From assembly GCA_965227645.1 (NCBI GenBank), contig OZ245773.1:3720001-3784000 (forward strand): 64,000 nt of DNA, in the 5' to 3' direction. Shown piece by piece: positions 24,353 to 32,605 of the stretch. Under the pieces are notes generated by a model. It was not told the origin of the DNA. It did no database searches and saw nothing but the letters and a program-made list of their open reading frames with translations. The translations under genes and the position numbers were made by a program. Every line of letters begins with the position of its first letter. Within the stretch, counting starts at the first letter, position 1. This DNA comes from Flavimaribacter sp024343425. GTDB lineage: Bacteria; Pseudomonadota; Alphaproteobacteria; Rhizobiales; Rhizobiaceae.

Positions 24353-25878
24353 GCGGCCGCTTCCCTTTCGTGTTTTGTTGCAAGCGACATGATCGCCTCC
24401 TCGGTGATGTCGGCCCCCGTCAGCTGCCCGGACAGCCGTCCGTTGGCGAGCACCAGCACACGGCTGGAATGCAGCATGACCTCGGGCAGTTCGGACGATA
24501 TCATCAGGATCGCCATTCCGTCCGCCGCCAGAGACTTCAGGATCGAATAGATTTCCGCCTTCGCGCCGACGTCGATGCCGCGCGTCGGCTCGTGCAGAAT
24601 CAAAAGCCGCGGACCGGTGACGAGACCGCGTCCGAGGATCACTTTCTGCTGGTTGCCGCCCGACAGCGTTTCAACCTTCTGTCCGAGGCTGGCGATCCGC
24701 GTGTCGAGCTTGCGCGCATACTCGGCCGCCGTGTCGCGGATCGGCCGGCGACGCAGGAAACCGAGCCGGGCGAAGGCGCCCAGCGCCGAAGATACGGTGT
24801 TCTCGGCCACCGTCATCGACAACAGGGCGCCCGCGCCTCTGCGGTCCGCCGGGATATAGGAAATGCCTGCGGCAAGCGAATGAGAGGGCTTGCCCGGCTG
24901 AAGCAGGATGCCGCCGATCTCGACCGCGCCGTCACGCGGAACCAGACCGAAAATTGCGTCCGCGAGCATGTCCTTGCCGCTGTCGGGCAGTCCGGCGACG
25001 CCGAGGATTTCGCCACGCGACAGTTTGAAGTCGAGGTCGCGGATCGCTCCCGGAACGGTCATGTGCCTCACTTCGAGAGCGATCTCGTCTCTCGCGATTC
25101 CCGCCTGCGCCGATAACGAATATTGCTCCGCCTTGTCGACCTTGCGCCCCACCATGTGCGTGACCAGTCGATCAACCGTCACCTCCGGGGTATTGTCGAA
25201 ACTAGTGATCATGTGGCCGTCGCGCATGACGCTGATGCGATCGGCGAGGCCCAAAACCTCCTCCAGATGGTGGGAAACATAGATCACTGTCACGCCCTGA
25301 TCGCGCAATCGCCGCACAATGTCGAAAAGACGCTGTGATTCACGCGGCGAAAGCGCGGAGTTCGGCTCGTCAAGAACCAGCACGCGCACCTTCTGTGAAA
25401 TCGCCCTGGCGATTTCGACAAGCTGCTGCTGCGCGACCGTCAGGCTGGCAAGCGGCGTGTCGGTGTGCAAATCGGCGAGGCCAAGTTCGGCCAGCGTGCC
25501 TGCGGCGGCTCGCGCTGCGCGAGTCCGGTTAAGAAGCGACAGCGCCCGCTGCGCGCCGAAAGGCCCGAGCAGCACGTTCTCGCCGACAGTCAGGTTCTGG
25601 CAAAGCGACAGTTCCTGGAAAACGATGCGAATGCCCTGCGCCTGGCTCGCCAGCGGCGTCGGAAAACTCGTCTCCTCGCCGTCGACAAGGATGCTTCCGC
25701 TGTTCGGCTGCACCTCGCCCGCAAGCACATGCATCATGGTGCTTTTGCCTGCGCCGTTTTCGCCGATAACCGCGTGCACTTCACCGGGACGAAAATCGAT
25801 GGAAACGCGGTCCATCGCCACGACGCCCGGATAGGCCTTGGTGATATTACGCAGTTCGACGATCGGTTGCTGGCTCAT
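24349..25878 (-). CDS. rbsA: sugar ABC transporter ATP-binding protein (RbsA type)
   Basis: A 509-residue double ATPase as in ribose/xylose importers. The N-terminal half has Walker A GENGAGKST (about 37-45) and Walker B VLVLDEPNSAL. The C-terminal half has the usual degenerate P-loop (GLPDSGKDM) but a good signature (LSGGNQQKVILGRGL) and LLILHEPTRGID. A hairpin separates it from the binding-protein gene upstream. It works with the permease and binding protein in the same operon. Confidence 0.95.
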   Translation of the reverse strand: MSQQPIVELRNITKAYPGVVAMDRVSIDFRPGEVHAVIGENGAGKSTMMHVLAGEVQPNSGSILVDGEETSFPTPLASQAQGIRIVFQELSLCQNLTVGENVLLGPFGAQRALSLLNRTRAARAAAGTLAELGLADLHTDTPLASLTVAQQQLVEIARAISQKVRVLVLDEPNSALSPRESQRLFDIVRRLRDQGVTVIYVSHHLEEVLGLADRISVMRDGHMITSFDNTPEVTVDRLVTHMVGRKVDKAEQYSLSAQAGIARDEIALEVRHMTVPGAIRDLDFKLSRGEILGVAGLPDSGKDMLADAIFGLVPRDGAVEIGGILLQPGKPSHSLAAGISYIPADRRGAGALLSMTVAENTVSSALGAFARLGFLRRRPIRDTAAEYARKLDTRIASLGQKVETLSGGNQQKVILGRGLVTGPRLLILHEPTRGIDVGAKAEIYSILKSLAADGMAILMISSELPEVMLHSSRVLVLANGRLSGQLTGADITEEAIMSLATKHEREAAA

Positions 25879-25898
25879 TCGACACCCTGTCAGCGGAA

Positions 25899-25922
25899 GG
25901 CCGGCCGGCGCAAAGGCCGGCC
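25899..25922 (-). promoter_or_regulatory. GC-rich hairpin between binding-protein and ATPase genes
   Basis: Two copies of the self-complementary GGCCGGCC (25899-25906, 25915-25922) can pair across an 8-base loop. There is no T-run. Its place just after the binding-protein gene suits an element that protects that part of the mRNA so more binding protein is made than ATPase. Confidence 0.5.
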
Positions 25923-25932
25923 GACGCCCATG

Positions 25933-26907
25933 CTACTGCATCACTTTCGAGATGGTTTCAGGCGTGTAAATGCCAACGCCGGTGTCGAGGTCGTCGATGG
26001 TCTCGCCCTTCAGGAACTTGACCAGCAGGTTGACCGCCTCGTAGCCCTGACGCTCCGGCGCCTGGTCGATGGTCGCCTGGATCACGCCGTCGGACACCAG
26101 TTCAACGGTCTGGTCGAGGAGGTCGAAACCGACGATCTTGACGTCGCCTGTCTTGCCGTTGCGCTTGACCCATTCGCCGGCGGCCGGCGTCGAGCAGCAC
26201 TCCAGCGACAGGATGCCGGTGATCGATGAATCCGACAGCATGGCGTTTTCGATCGCAGCGTAGATCTCCTGCGGATCGGTGCCCGTGTTGAGCGTGCGGA
26301 CCACCTCGATATCCGGGAACTTCTCGAGCGCTTCGCGGGCGCCGTTTTCGCGGTCGAGAGACCATTGCGCCGCGGCGTCGAGCGTGGTGATCATCACCTT
26401 GCCCTTGCCGTCCAGAACTTCACCCATCAGCTTGCCGGCTTCACGGCCCGACTGAACGAGGTCCTGACCGGCGAAGACCAGACGATTGCTGTCGGCGTTG
26501 TCGGTGTTGTAGGTGATCACCGGAATGCCTGCTTCCATCACCCGGTTGATCAGCGGCGCAAGGGCGTCGGAACTCACCGACGAAATGGCGAGGCCGTCCA
26601 TCTGACCCATCAGCGTCTCGATCTCGGAAATCTGGCCATCGGCGTCAGCGCCGACCGGTCCGATGAAGCGCGCGTTGACGCCGTCCTGGGAATCGGCGCG
26701 TTCCACGCCCGCCTTCACGAAGGGCGAAAACTCGTTCGACACATCGTGATAGGACACGAAGATGTTGAGTGGCTCGCCCGACTTGACGTTTTCGGCGATC
26801 CGCGGCGCAAGATCAAAGTCCGAGACCTTGGCTGGATCGGCGCTCGCGGGCGCTGCGCCGAACGCCAGCGCGGCGATTGCCGTCGTTATCAGAAATCTGC
26901 TTCTCAT
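25933..26907 (-). CDS. rbsB: sugar ABC transporter substrate-binding protein (RbsB type)
   Basis: A 324-residue periplasmic binding protein of the ribose/galactose (peripla_BP_4) family. A signal peptide ends ASA at about 22-24. The mature protein shows the family pattern (DGLAISSVSSDALAPLINRV, then AGIPVITYNTD) for the first lobe and hinge. The C-terminus ends with a region typical of the family (NLLVKFLKGETIDD). Unlike classical rbs order, the permease gene comes before it. Confidence 0.92.
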   Translation of the reverse strand: MRSRFLITTAIAALAFGAAPASADPAKVSDFDLAPRIAENVKSGEPLNIFVSYHDVSNEFSPFVKAGVERADSQDGVNARFIGPVGADADGQISEIETLMGQMDGLAISSVSSDALAPLINRVMEAGIPVITYNTDNADSNRLVFAGQDLVQSGREAGKLMGEVLDGKGKVMITTLDAAAQWSLDRENGAREALEKFPDIEVVRTLNTGTDPQEIYAAIENAMLSDSSITGILSLECCSTPAAGEWVKRNGKTGDVKIVGFDLLDQTVELVSDGVIQATIDQAPERQGYEAVNLLVKFLKGETIDDLDTGVGIYTPETISKVMQ

Positions 26908-26946
26908 AGTTTCCTCCCTTTGGGGTTGTTACGGCCAGGAATCCCT

Positions 26947-28014
26947 CTAGGCCGATCTCGATCTGGTGCTCCATTTGTCGATGGCAACGGCGACGATGAT
27001 CACCAGTCCGATCATGACTTCCTGGGTGAAGGGCGACACGCCGAGCAACACCAGGCCGTTGCGAAGAACGCCAATGATCAGAACTCCGAGCACGGTGCCC
27101 AGCACCGTGCCTATTCCTCCCGCAAGCGATGCGCCGCCGACGACGACCGCTGCAATCACGTCAAGCTCCAGGCCAAGGCCGGTCCGCCCCGCCTGCCCGC
27201 TTGGCAGAAACGCCATCGACAGGATGCCGGCCAATGCGGCGAGCACGCCCATGATGACGAACGCCCAGATCTTCACGGTCTGGACGTGAATCCCTGAAAC
27301 CCGCGCCGCCTTGGCGCTGCCGCCGACCGCGAATACCCGAAAGCCGAAGGCGGTGCGCGACAGAAGCAGCCAGCCAAGCGCCGCGACCGCTGCAAAGAAT
27401 ACGAGCTGCATTGGAATGGCGCCGAAGAGATAGCCCTGCCCCATCGCCTCGAAGGCGGCGAGCGTGTCGGGATCGGCGCCGTTGCGTTCATTGACCGTCA
27501 CCGGCTTGCCGCCTGTCATCAGCAGCGCAGTTCCGCGCACGATCGACAGCATGCCCAGCGTCGCGATCAGCGACGGAAGCCGCCCGTAGGTCGACAGAAG
27601 ACCGTTGATGACGCCGATGCCCGCCCCGCACATCAAGCCCAGCACCAGCGCCGGAAACAGGCCCCAGCCCAACACGATCAGCATACCGGCGCTGAGGCCC
27701 GCCAATGCATAGGTGGAGCCAACGGACAGGTCGATCTCGCCGGAAATCAGCACGAATGTCATGCCGATCGCCATGATGCCAAGCAGGGAAATTTGCCGGC
27801 CGACATTCAGGAGATTGACGGTCGTGAGAAACCCGTCGGTCGTGACAGACAGAAAAATGCACATGACGACCAGCGCAAGGAACACGCCGGTCTCCTTTGC
27901 GCCTGCGAGCCGGGCGATCCGGCTGCGCAACGACGCGCCATCATTGTCGACGCCGCGTCTGCTGCGCATGCCCATTGCCTCTCCCGCGCGATGCGTATCC
28001 GCGCCGTCGCTCAT
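26947..28014 (-). CDS. rbsC: sugar ABC transporter permease (RbsC type)
   Basis: A 355-residue permease of the BPD_transp_2 family with about eight to ten membrane segments after a 35-residue hydrophilic start. Family motifs include GMTFVLISGEIDLSVGSTYAL (split here as GMTFVLISGEIDLSVGS) and VVVGGASLAGGIGTVLGT near the C-terminus. Its start overlaps the stop of the dioxygenase gene by ATGA, tying transport directly to the first enzyme. Confidence 0.93.
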   Translation of the reverse strand: MSDGADTHRAGEAMGMRSRRGVDNDGASLRSRIARLAGAKETGVFLALVVMCIFLSVTTDGFLTTVNLLNVGRQISLLGIMAIGMTFVLISGEIDLSVGSTYALAGLSAGMLIVLGWGLFPALVLGLMCGAGIGVINGLLSTYGRLPSLIATLGMLSIVRGTALLMTGGKPVTVNERNGADPDTLAAFEAMGQGYLFGAIPMQLVFFAAVAALGWLLLSRTAFGFRVFAVGGSAKAARVSGIHVQTVKIWAFVIMGVLAALAGILSMAFLPSGQAGRTGLGLELDVIAAVVVGGASLAGGIGTVLGTVLGVLIIGVLRNGLVLLGVSPFTQEVMIGLVIIVAVAIDKWSTRSRSA

Positions 28015-28775
28015 GACGCTTTGAGGAAGCTGCCCGCCGGAACGGTTCTCAGTTCCTCGTAATTTCCGTAATCGCGCTCGCGCTTGAACGGCGCGTTGTG
28101 CACCGCGTTATAGGAACAGATGTAGCCCCAGCGATAGGTGTCGCTCGTATTGGCGTCGGAGCGGTGCAGCAGGTTTGAATGAAACACCAGCGCGTCGCCA
28201 GCTTCCATTTCCACATAGACATGTTCAAAACGCTCAACCGCAGCGTTCAGATAGGGCTTGTCCACATTCGTCTGACCGTCCTCGCGAATATGATCCAGAC
28301 GGCCGAGAATATGAGAGCCCTTCAGCACCTGCAGGCAGCCATTCGCCTTGTTGGAGGGGTCCAGGGCGATGAAGACCGAGAGCATTTCCGGCGACAGGCA
28401 GCCATTGTTGTACCAGTAGCCGAAATCCTGGTGCCATTCCCAGGCGCCGCCCTCGCGCGGCTGCTTCATCGTCATCTTGTGACTGTAGAGGTAGACATCG
28501 TTGCCGATCAGGGCTTCCGCCAGCCGCGTCAGGCGCTCGTCACGGGCAAGCAGGCCGTACTTGTCGTCTCCGGCGGTGTTCCAGAGCTTGAGAAGCGTCT
28601 TGTTGCCGGCCTTGTCGCCTTTTTCCATGACGCCGCCGGCGGCGCTTTCGGCCTCCAGCTGCCGCCGCGCATTGTCGCGGAAATCGCCGACTTCCGTCTC
28701 GGACAGAAATCCTTTGCGCACATAATAGCCATCGACTTCATACGCGCGCATTTCCGATCTGCTTGGAACCAGCAT
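28011..28775 (-). CDS. phytanoyl-CoA dioxygenase (PhyH) family protein
   Basis: A 254-residue Fe(II)/2-oxoglutarate dioxygenase of the PhyH family. The iron ligands are visible as WHQDFGY (His-x-Asp) in the middle and a distal His in FHSNLLHRSDAN, with the 2-oxoglutarate-binding Arg shortly after (YRWGYI). The start at 28775 gives a standard length and follows a GGGAGG-type site. It leads the ribose-type operon, so it probably oxidises the imported sugar or a substituent on it, for example removing an O-methyl or N-alkyl group. That role is inferred from position. Confidence 0.88.
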   Translation of the reverse strand: MLVPSRSEMRAYEVDGYYVRKGFLSETEVGDFRDNARRQLEAESAAGGVMEKGDKAGNKTLLKLWNTAGDDKYGLLARDERLTRLAEALIGNDVYLYSHKMTMKQPREGGAWEWHQDFGYWYNNGCLSPEMLSVFIALDPSNKANGCLQVLKGSHILGRLDHIREDGQTNVDKPYLNAAVERFEHVYVEMEAGDALVFHSNLLHRSDANTSDTYRWGYICSYNAVHNAPFKRERDYGNYEELRTVPAGSFLKAS

Positions 28776-28875
28776 GCCTTCCTCCCAAAGTGTCCTCCGG
28801 TCGCGACGCCGCGACCTCTTGTTCGCAATCTGACACTCCAAACACATCAACAAAATGGACGCTGCGACAAAATAG

Positions 28876-29742
28876 ATGTATAAAACGCGCATGAGTTCCA
28901 TACACCTCACCGCGAGAGTGCGCGCCAGCCATCATTATCTGCCGGACGTCGCCATGCATGGCGCGTTCTTCACCGTCCTGCGGTCCGGCTGGCTGGATTC
29001 TGCGCCCGGCGGCGGCGTCTCGCGGCTTGAGTGCCCGGGAGACGACGTCCTTTACTGCCTTTCCGGCAAGGGAACGGTCGAGATCGACGGAAAGACGTTC
29101 GACGTCGGCCAGGGTCAACTGGTCTGGATACCGGGCGAAGCGCCGCATTCGCATCGCGCGGACGAGAGGGATCCGTGGACTGTGATGTGGCTGCGCATGT
29201 ACGGGCCGGATAACCCGGCGCTGCGGCGGCGGCTGTTTGGCGCCGGCCGACCGCGCATGACGATCGCTGAAGGCGGCGAGATGATCGCCTGGTTCCACCG
29301 CCTCTTCGACACCATGGCCGCGCGCTCCGCGGACGCGGATCTCCGGTTGAACGCCGATGTCGCGGATCTGTTGCGGCTGCTCGCCCGCCAACGCGATTCG
29401 GCGGTCCGCCCCAGCCTGCCGCCTGCGCTCAGCCGGCTCCATACCGCCATCATGGCCAATCCGGAAGCGCCATGGTCGTCAGACGACATGCAGCGCTACG
29501 CCGGCATGAGCTCGTCGCAGCTCCGCCGCCTGTTCCAGAAGCATTTCGCCACGACGCCGCGCGCCTATCTGCGCCGCGCCCGGCTCGCCATGGCGCAGCG
29601 CCTGCTCCTGGAAAGCAGCAGGACGCTCTCGGAGATCGCGTTCGACTGCGGTTTCTTCGACGCCTATCACCTGAGCCGCGATTTCAAGCGGGTGATCGGC
29701 CGCCCGCCCTCCGAATGGCGCAGGCTCGAACAGGGACTCTGA
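28876..29742 (+). CDS. AraC-family regulator of the pentose-type operon
   Basis: A 288-residue AraC/XylS regulator divergent from the dioxygenase gene with about 100 bases between. The N-terminal cupin sugar-sensing domain is seen in VLYCLSGKGTVEIDG, then QLVWIPGEAPHSHRA. Two HTH motifs occupy about 190-285 (AGMSSSQLRRLFQKHF, then LSEIAFDCGFFDAYHLSRDF and FKRVIGRPPSEWR). An alternative start at 28891 (MSSIHL) is equally possible as neither has a strong ribosome site. It is the likely activator of the leftward operon in the presence of its sugar. Confidence 0.93.
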   Translation: MYKTRMSSIHLTARVRASHHYLPDVAMHGAFFTVLRSGWLDSAPGGGVSRLECPGDDVLYCLSGKGTVEIDGKTFDVGQGQLVWIPGEAPHSHRADERDPWTVMWLRMYGPDNPALRRRLFGAGRPRMTIAEGGEMIAWFHRLFDTMAARSADADLRLNADVADLLRLLARQRDSAVRPSLPPALSRLHTAIMANPEAPWSSDDMQRYAGMSSSQLRRLFQKHFATTPRAYLRRARLAMAQRLLLESSRTLSEIAFDCGFFDAYHLSRDFKRVIGRPPSEWRRLEQGL

Positions 29743-29748
29743 TCCTCA

Positions 29749-31017
29749 CTAGGAACGGCGGAAAACCAGGCTTGCGTTGACGCCGCCGAATCCGAAACCG
29801 TTCGACAAAACGTAGTCGAGTTGCTTCGATTTCGCCTTGTTCGGCGCGAGATCGAAGACGTCGGCGTCCGGTTCCGGATCGTCGATGTTCAGGCCCGGCG
29901 GAACCACGCCGTCACGCAGGGCCAGGATGGAATAGACGGCTTCCAGCGCGCCCGCTGCGCCCAAGAGATGCCCGGTCGCCGACTTGGTGGACGTGACCGC
30001 AAGATCCTTGCCGCGGTCGGGGAAGACTGCGCGAATGGCGGCGATCTCGGCCGCGTCGCCCACCGGCGTCGACGTGCTGTGCGCGTTGACGTAGTCGATC
30101 GCTTCCGGACCGATCCCCGCCATCTGCAGGGCAAGCCGCATCGCCCGCGCCGCGCCTTCCCCGTCGGGACATCCGGCCGTCACGTGATAGGCGTCGGAAC
30201 TCGTACCATAACCGGCAAGCACGGCGATCGGCGTCGCGCCTCGCGCCTGCGCATGGCTCAGCCGCTCGATGACAATCGTCGCCGCGCCCTCGGACAGCAC
30301 GAAGCCGTCATGCTGCCTGTCGAAGGGACGCGACGCGCGTTGCGGTTCGTCGTTGAAGCCCGTGGACAGAGCGCGCGCGGCGCCAAAACCGCCAATCCCC
30401 ACCGGATCGACGCAGGCGTCCGAACCGCCGCAAACGGCGACGTCGGCCTCTCCTGTCAAAATCAGTCGCATGCCGTCCCCGATCGCCTGGGCGGAGGCGG
30501 CGCAGGCCGTCACCGGACAGCCGATCGGGCCCTTGAAGCCGTAGCGGATGGAAACATGGCCTGAGGCGAGATTGGGCAAAAAGGACGGCACGACAAAGGG
30601 CGAGAGCCTGCGCGGCCCGCGCTCCTGGACGACGTTGACCGCGTTTGTAATCGCCGGCAGTCCGCCGACGCCGGTCGCGATGATGACGGCCGTGCGCGAC
30701 TTTTCAGTTTCCGCGTCAGGCGCCCATCCAGACTGATCCACAGCCTCCTGCGTTGCCGCCAGCGCGTAGTGGATAAACATGTCCGTCTTTTTCAGGTCTT
30801 TCTGATCCACGAAATCCAGCGGATCGAAGCCTTCCGGATCGTCCGATTTCGTTGGCACCAGCCCGGCGATCTTGCAGGCGTAGTCGGTCACATCGAAGCG
30901 CGTGTTGGCCACGACGCCGCTCATGCCCTCGGTCAGGCGCCGCCAGTTGACGTCCACGCCCACGCCCAGCGGCGAAACCGCGCCGAGACCTGTCACCACG
31001 ATCGGGTCGTCACTCAT
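29749..31017 (-). CDS. beta-ketoacyl-ACP synthase II family protein (FabF-like), stand-alone
   Basis: A 422-residue condensing enzyme. The Cys nucleophile lies in PVTACAASAQAIG, the two active-site His in NAHSTSTPVGD and SATGHLLGAAGALE, with TSTKS before the latter. Length and motifs match FabF. It is not beside acpP, fabG or fabD as primary fabF genes are, but 39 bases after a MarR regulator on the same strand, which suggests an inducible paralogue for a special acyl chain. It converges on the AraC gene with 6 bases between stops. Confidence 0.9.
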   Translation of the reverse strand: MSDDPIVVTGLGAVSPLGVGVDVNWRRLTEGMSGVVANTRFDVTDYACKIAGLVPTKSDDPEGFDPLDFVDQKDLKKTDMFIHYALAATQEAVDQSGWAPDAETEKSRTAVIIATGVGGLPAITNAVNVVQERGPRRLSPFVVPSFLPNLASGHVSIRYGFKGPIGCPVTACAASAQAIGDGMRLILTGEADVAVCGGSDACVDPVGIGGFGAARALSTGFNDEPQRASRPFDRQHDGFVLSEGAATIVIERLSHAQARGATPIAVLAGYGTSSDAYHVTAGCPDGEGAARAMRLALQMAGIGPEAIDYVNAHSTSTPVGDAAEIAAIRAVFPDRGKDLAVTSTKSATGHLLGAAGALEAVYSILALRDGVVPPGLNIDDPEPDADVFDLAPNKAKSKQLDYVLSNGFGFGGVNASLVFRRS

Positions 31018-31056
31018 TCGTTCGTCTCCACTTCTTCTCGTCCTCGTAATATGAAG

Positions 31057-31491
31057 TCAGCCGTTTCCCATCGCCCGAAGGAACCTCAGCAGGTCGTCGC
31101 CATTCGTGTCGCCCAGTCGCGTTCGCAGTTCCTGCCTTGCCTCGGACCAGTAGGGAATGAGCACGTCAAGCAGCCGTTCCCCGTCCGTCGTCAAACGACA
31201 GACCTTGGCGTTTCCTCTGCCGCTGCTCTGCTTTTTGACAAGGCCTTTCCTGACAAGAACATCGACGTTGCGGGTCAGGGTCGAACGCTCCATGGCGATG
31301 CGGCCGGCAAGCGCGTTGATCACTTCGCCCGGATGCCGGCGTATCGTCATCAACACCGAAAACTGAACGACCGTCACGCCGAACGACCGGATGCGGTTGT
31401 CGTAACGGCGCGTCAATATCCGCGCCGTTCTGATCGTGTTCATCAGCAAGCAGTCATTGAAGGCGTTCTCGATGGGATCCGCGACGGTCAT
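31057..31491 (-). CDS. MarR-family transcriptional regulator
   Basis: A 144-residue MarR repressor with a winged HTH: VTVVQFSVLMTIRRHPGEV, LAGRIAMERSTLTRNVDVLV (recognition helix) and a beta-wing with GRGNAKVCRLT. The start at 31491 gives the usual length; the frame is open further upstream through the promoter region. A perfect 20-bp palindrome lies 11 bases before the start codon and is its likely operator. It forms a probable operon with the FabF-like gene. Confidence 0.9.
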   Translation of the reverse strand: MTVADPIENAFNDCLLMNTIRTARILTRRYDNRIRSFGVTVVQFSVLMTIRRHPGEVINALAGRIAMERSTLTRNVDVLVRKGLVKKQSSGRGNAKVCRLTTDGERLLDVLIPYWSEARQELRTRLGDTNGDDLLRFLRAMGNG

Positions 31492-31501
31492 GCATGTATC
31501 A

Positions 31502-31521
31502 TATCGTGTATATACACGATA
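31502..31521. promoter_or_regulatory. perfect 20-bp palindrome, probable MarR operator
   Basis: TATCGTGTATATACACGATA equals its own reverse complement. It lies in the 118-base interval between the divergent MarR and LysR genes, overlapping where the MarR promoter must be. Size and symmetry suit a MarR dimer. It could control both directions. Confidence 0.7.
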
Positions 31522-31609
31522 GACAATACTGGTTCCGCCAGCCGGTTCCGACATTGTGTTTCCGCTGCAATTCCCGTTTGCTAGTCCCGTCATCAATCTG
31601 GAGCCGGTC

Positions 31610-32548
31610 ATGGACACTGCGCTATCCTATTTCAACGAGGTCGTTCGGCTCGGATCGATCCGCCAGGCGGCCGATCGGCTGCATGTGTCGGCGTCGTCCA
31701 TCAGCCGGCAGATCCAGAAACTGGAGCACATGTTCGGCACGGAACTCATCGTCCGGCACCCGCAGGGCGTCAAGCTGACGCCGGCCGGCGAGGTCGTCGC
31801 CCGGTTCGTACAGGGCCGCGCGCGCGAAATGCAGCGGGTCAAGACGTCGATCGATGCGCTCAAGGGGCTGCACAGCGGCCATGTCTGCATCTACACTGTC
31901 GAAGGCATGATCGGCGGCTTGCTGCCGCGCGCGCTCGACGCCTTCTGCCGACAATATCCGGGCATTACCTACGAAGTCTGCATCGCGGGAACCGACGACG
32001 TCATGCAGGCGGTCGCGGAAGACCGGTGCGACATCGGCATATCGTTTCATCCTTTTCCACGCCATAATGTGGTGGCGCTCGCCACCATCCAGCAGCCGCT
32101 GCACGCAATCATGGCGCCACACCACCCGATGGCTGCTCGCAAGATCCTGGCGTTTTCGGATCTTGTCGCAGAGCCTATCGGCCTGCCCGATCCGTCCTTC
32201 GGCATCCGCCATCTCGTCGATCACGTCCTGAAGTCTGGCCAGTTCGACGTCAATATCCGGCTCGAAACCAACTCTATCGATATGCTCAGACAATTCGCCC
32301 TGCACGAGATGGGCGTAGCCTTCATGCCGGCTTTCGCATGCGAGCGCGAGCTTGCCACAAAACAGCTCGTCGCTGTGCCACTTGCCGACACCGCCCTGAC
32401 AAAGGCCAAGGCCCACATCTGCAAACACGCCGAAATCGAACCCACGCTCGCCGCCCAGGGCCTCGTTCAAACCATTGTGTCGCTCGCAAGTGACCACGGT
32501 GATGTTGCAATTTTCGCAACGCCGCGTGCTGATGTTAACGCTTCCTAG
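31610..32548 (+). CDS. LysR-family transcriptional regulator
   Basis: A 312-residue LysR regulator. The HTH at about 5-62 reads YFNEVVRLGSIRQAADRLHV, then SASSISRQIQKLEHMFGT. The start at 31610 gives the standard N-terminus; a longer frame is open upstream. It is divergent from the MarR gene and lies 57 bases upstream of, and in the same direction as, the liv-type binding-protein gene, so it is the likely regulator of that transporter and of the catabolic genes that follow. Confidence 0.92.
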   Translation: MDTALSYFNEVVRLGSIRQAADRLHVSASSISRQIQKLEHMFGTELIVRHPQGVKLTPAGEVVARFVQGRAREMQRVKTSIDALKGLHSGHVCIYTVEGMIGGLLPRALDAFCRQYPGITYEVCIAGTDDVMQAVAEDRCDIGISFHPFPRHNVVALATIQQPLHAIMAPHHPMAARKILAFSDLVAEPIGLPDPSFGIRHLVDHVLKSGQFDVNIRLETNSIDMLRQFALHEMGVAFMPAFACERELATKQLVAVPLADTALTKAKAHICKHAEIEPTLAAQGLVQTIVSLASDHGDVAIFATPRADVNAS

Positions 32549-32605
32549 GAACGCCTCCGGCCAATAACATCACGCATCGGGAACTTAAAAACAAAGGAGA
32601 ATTCT

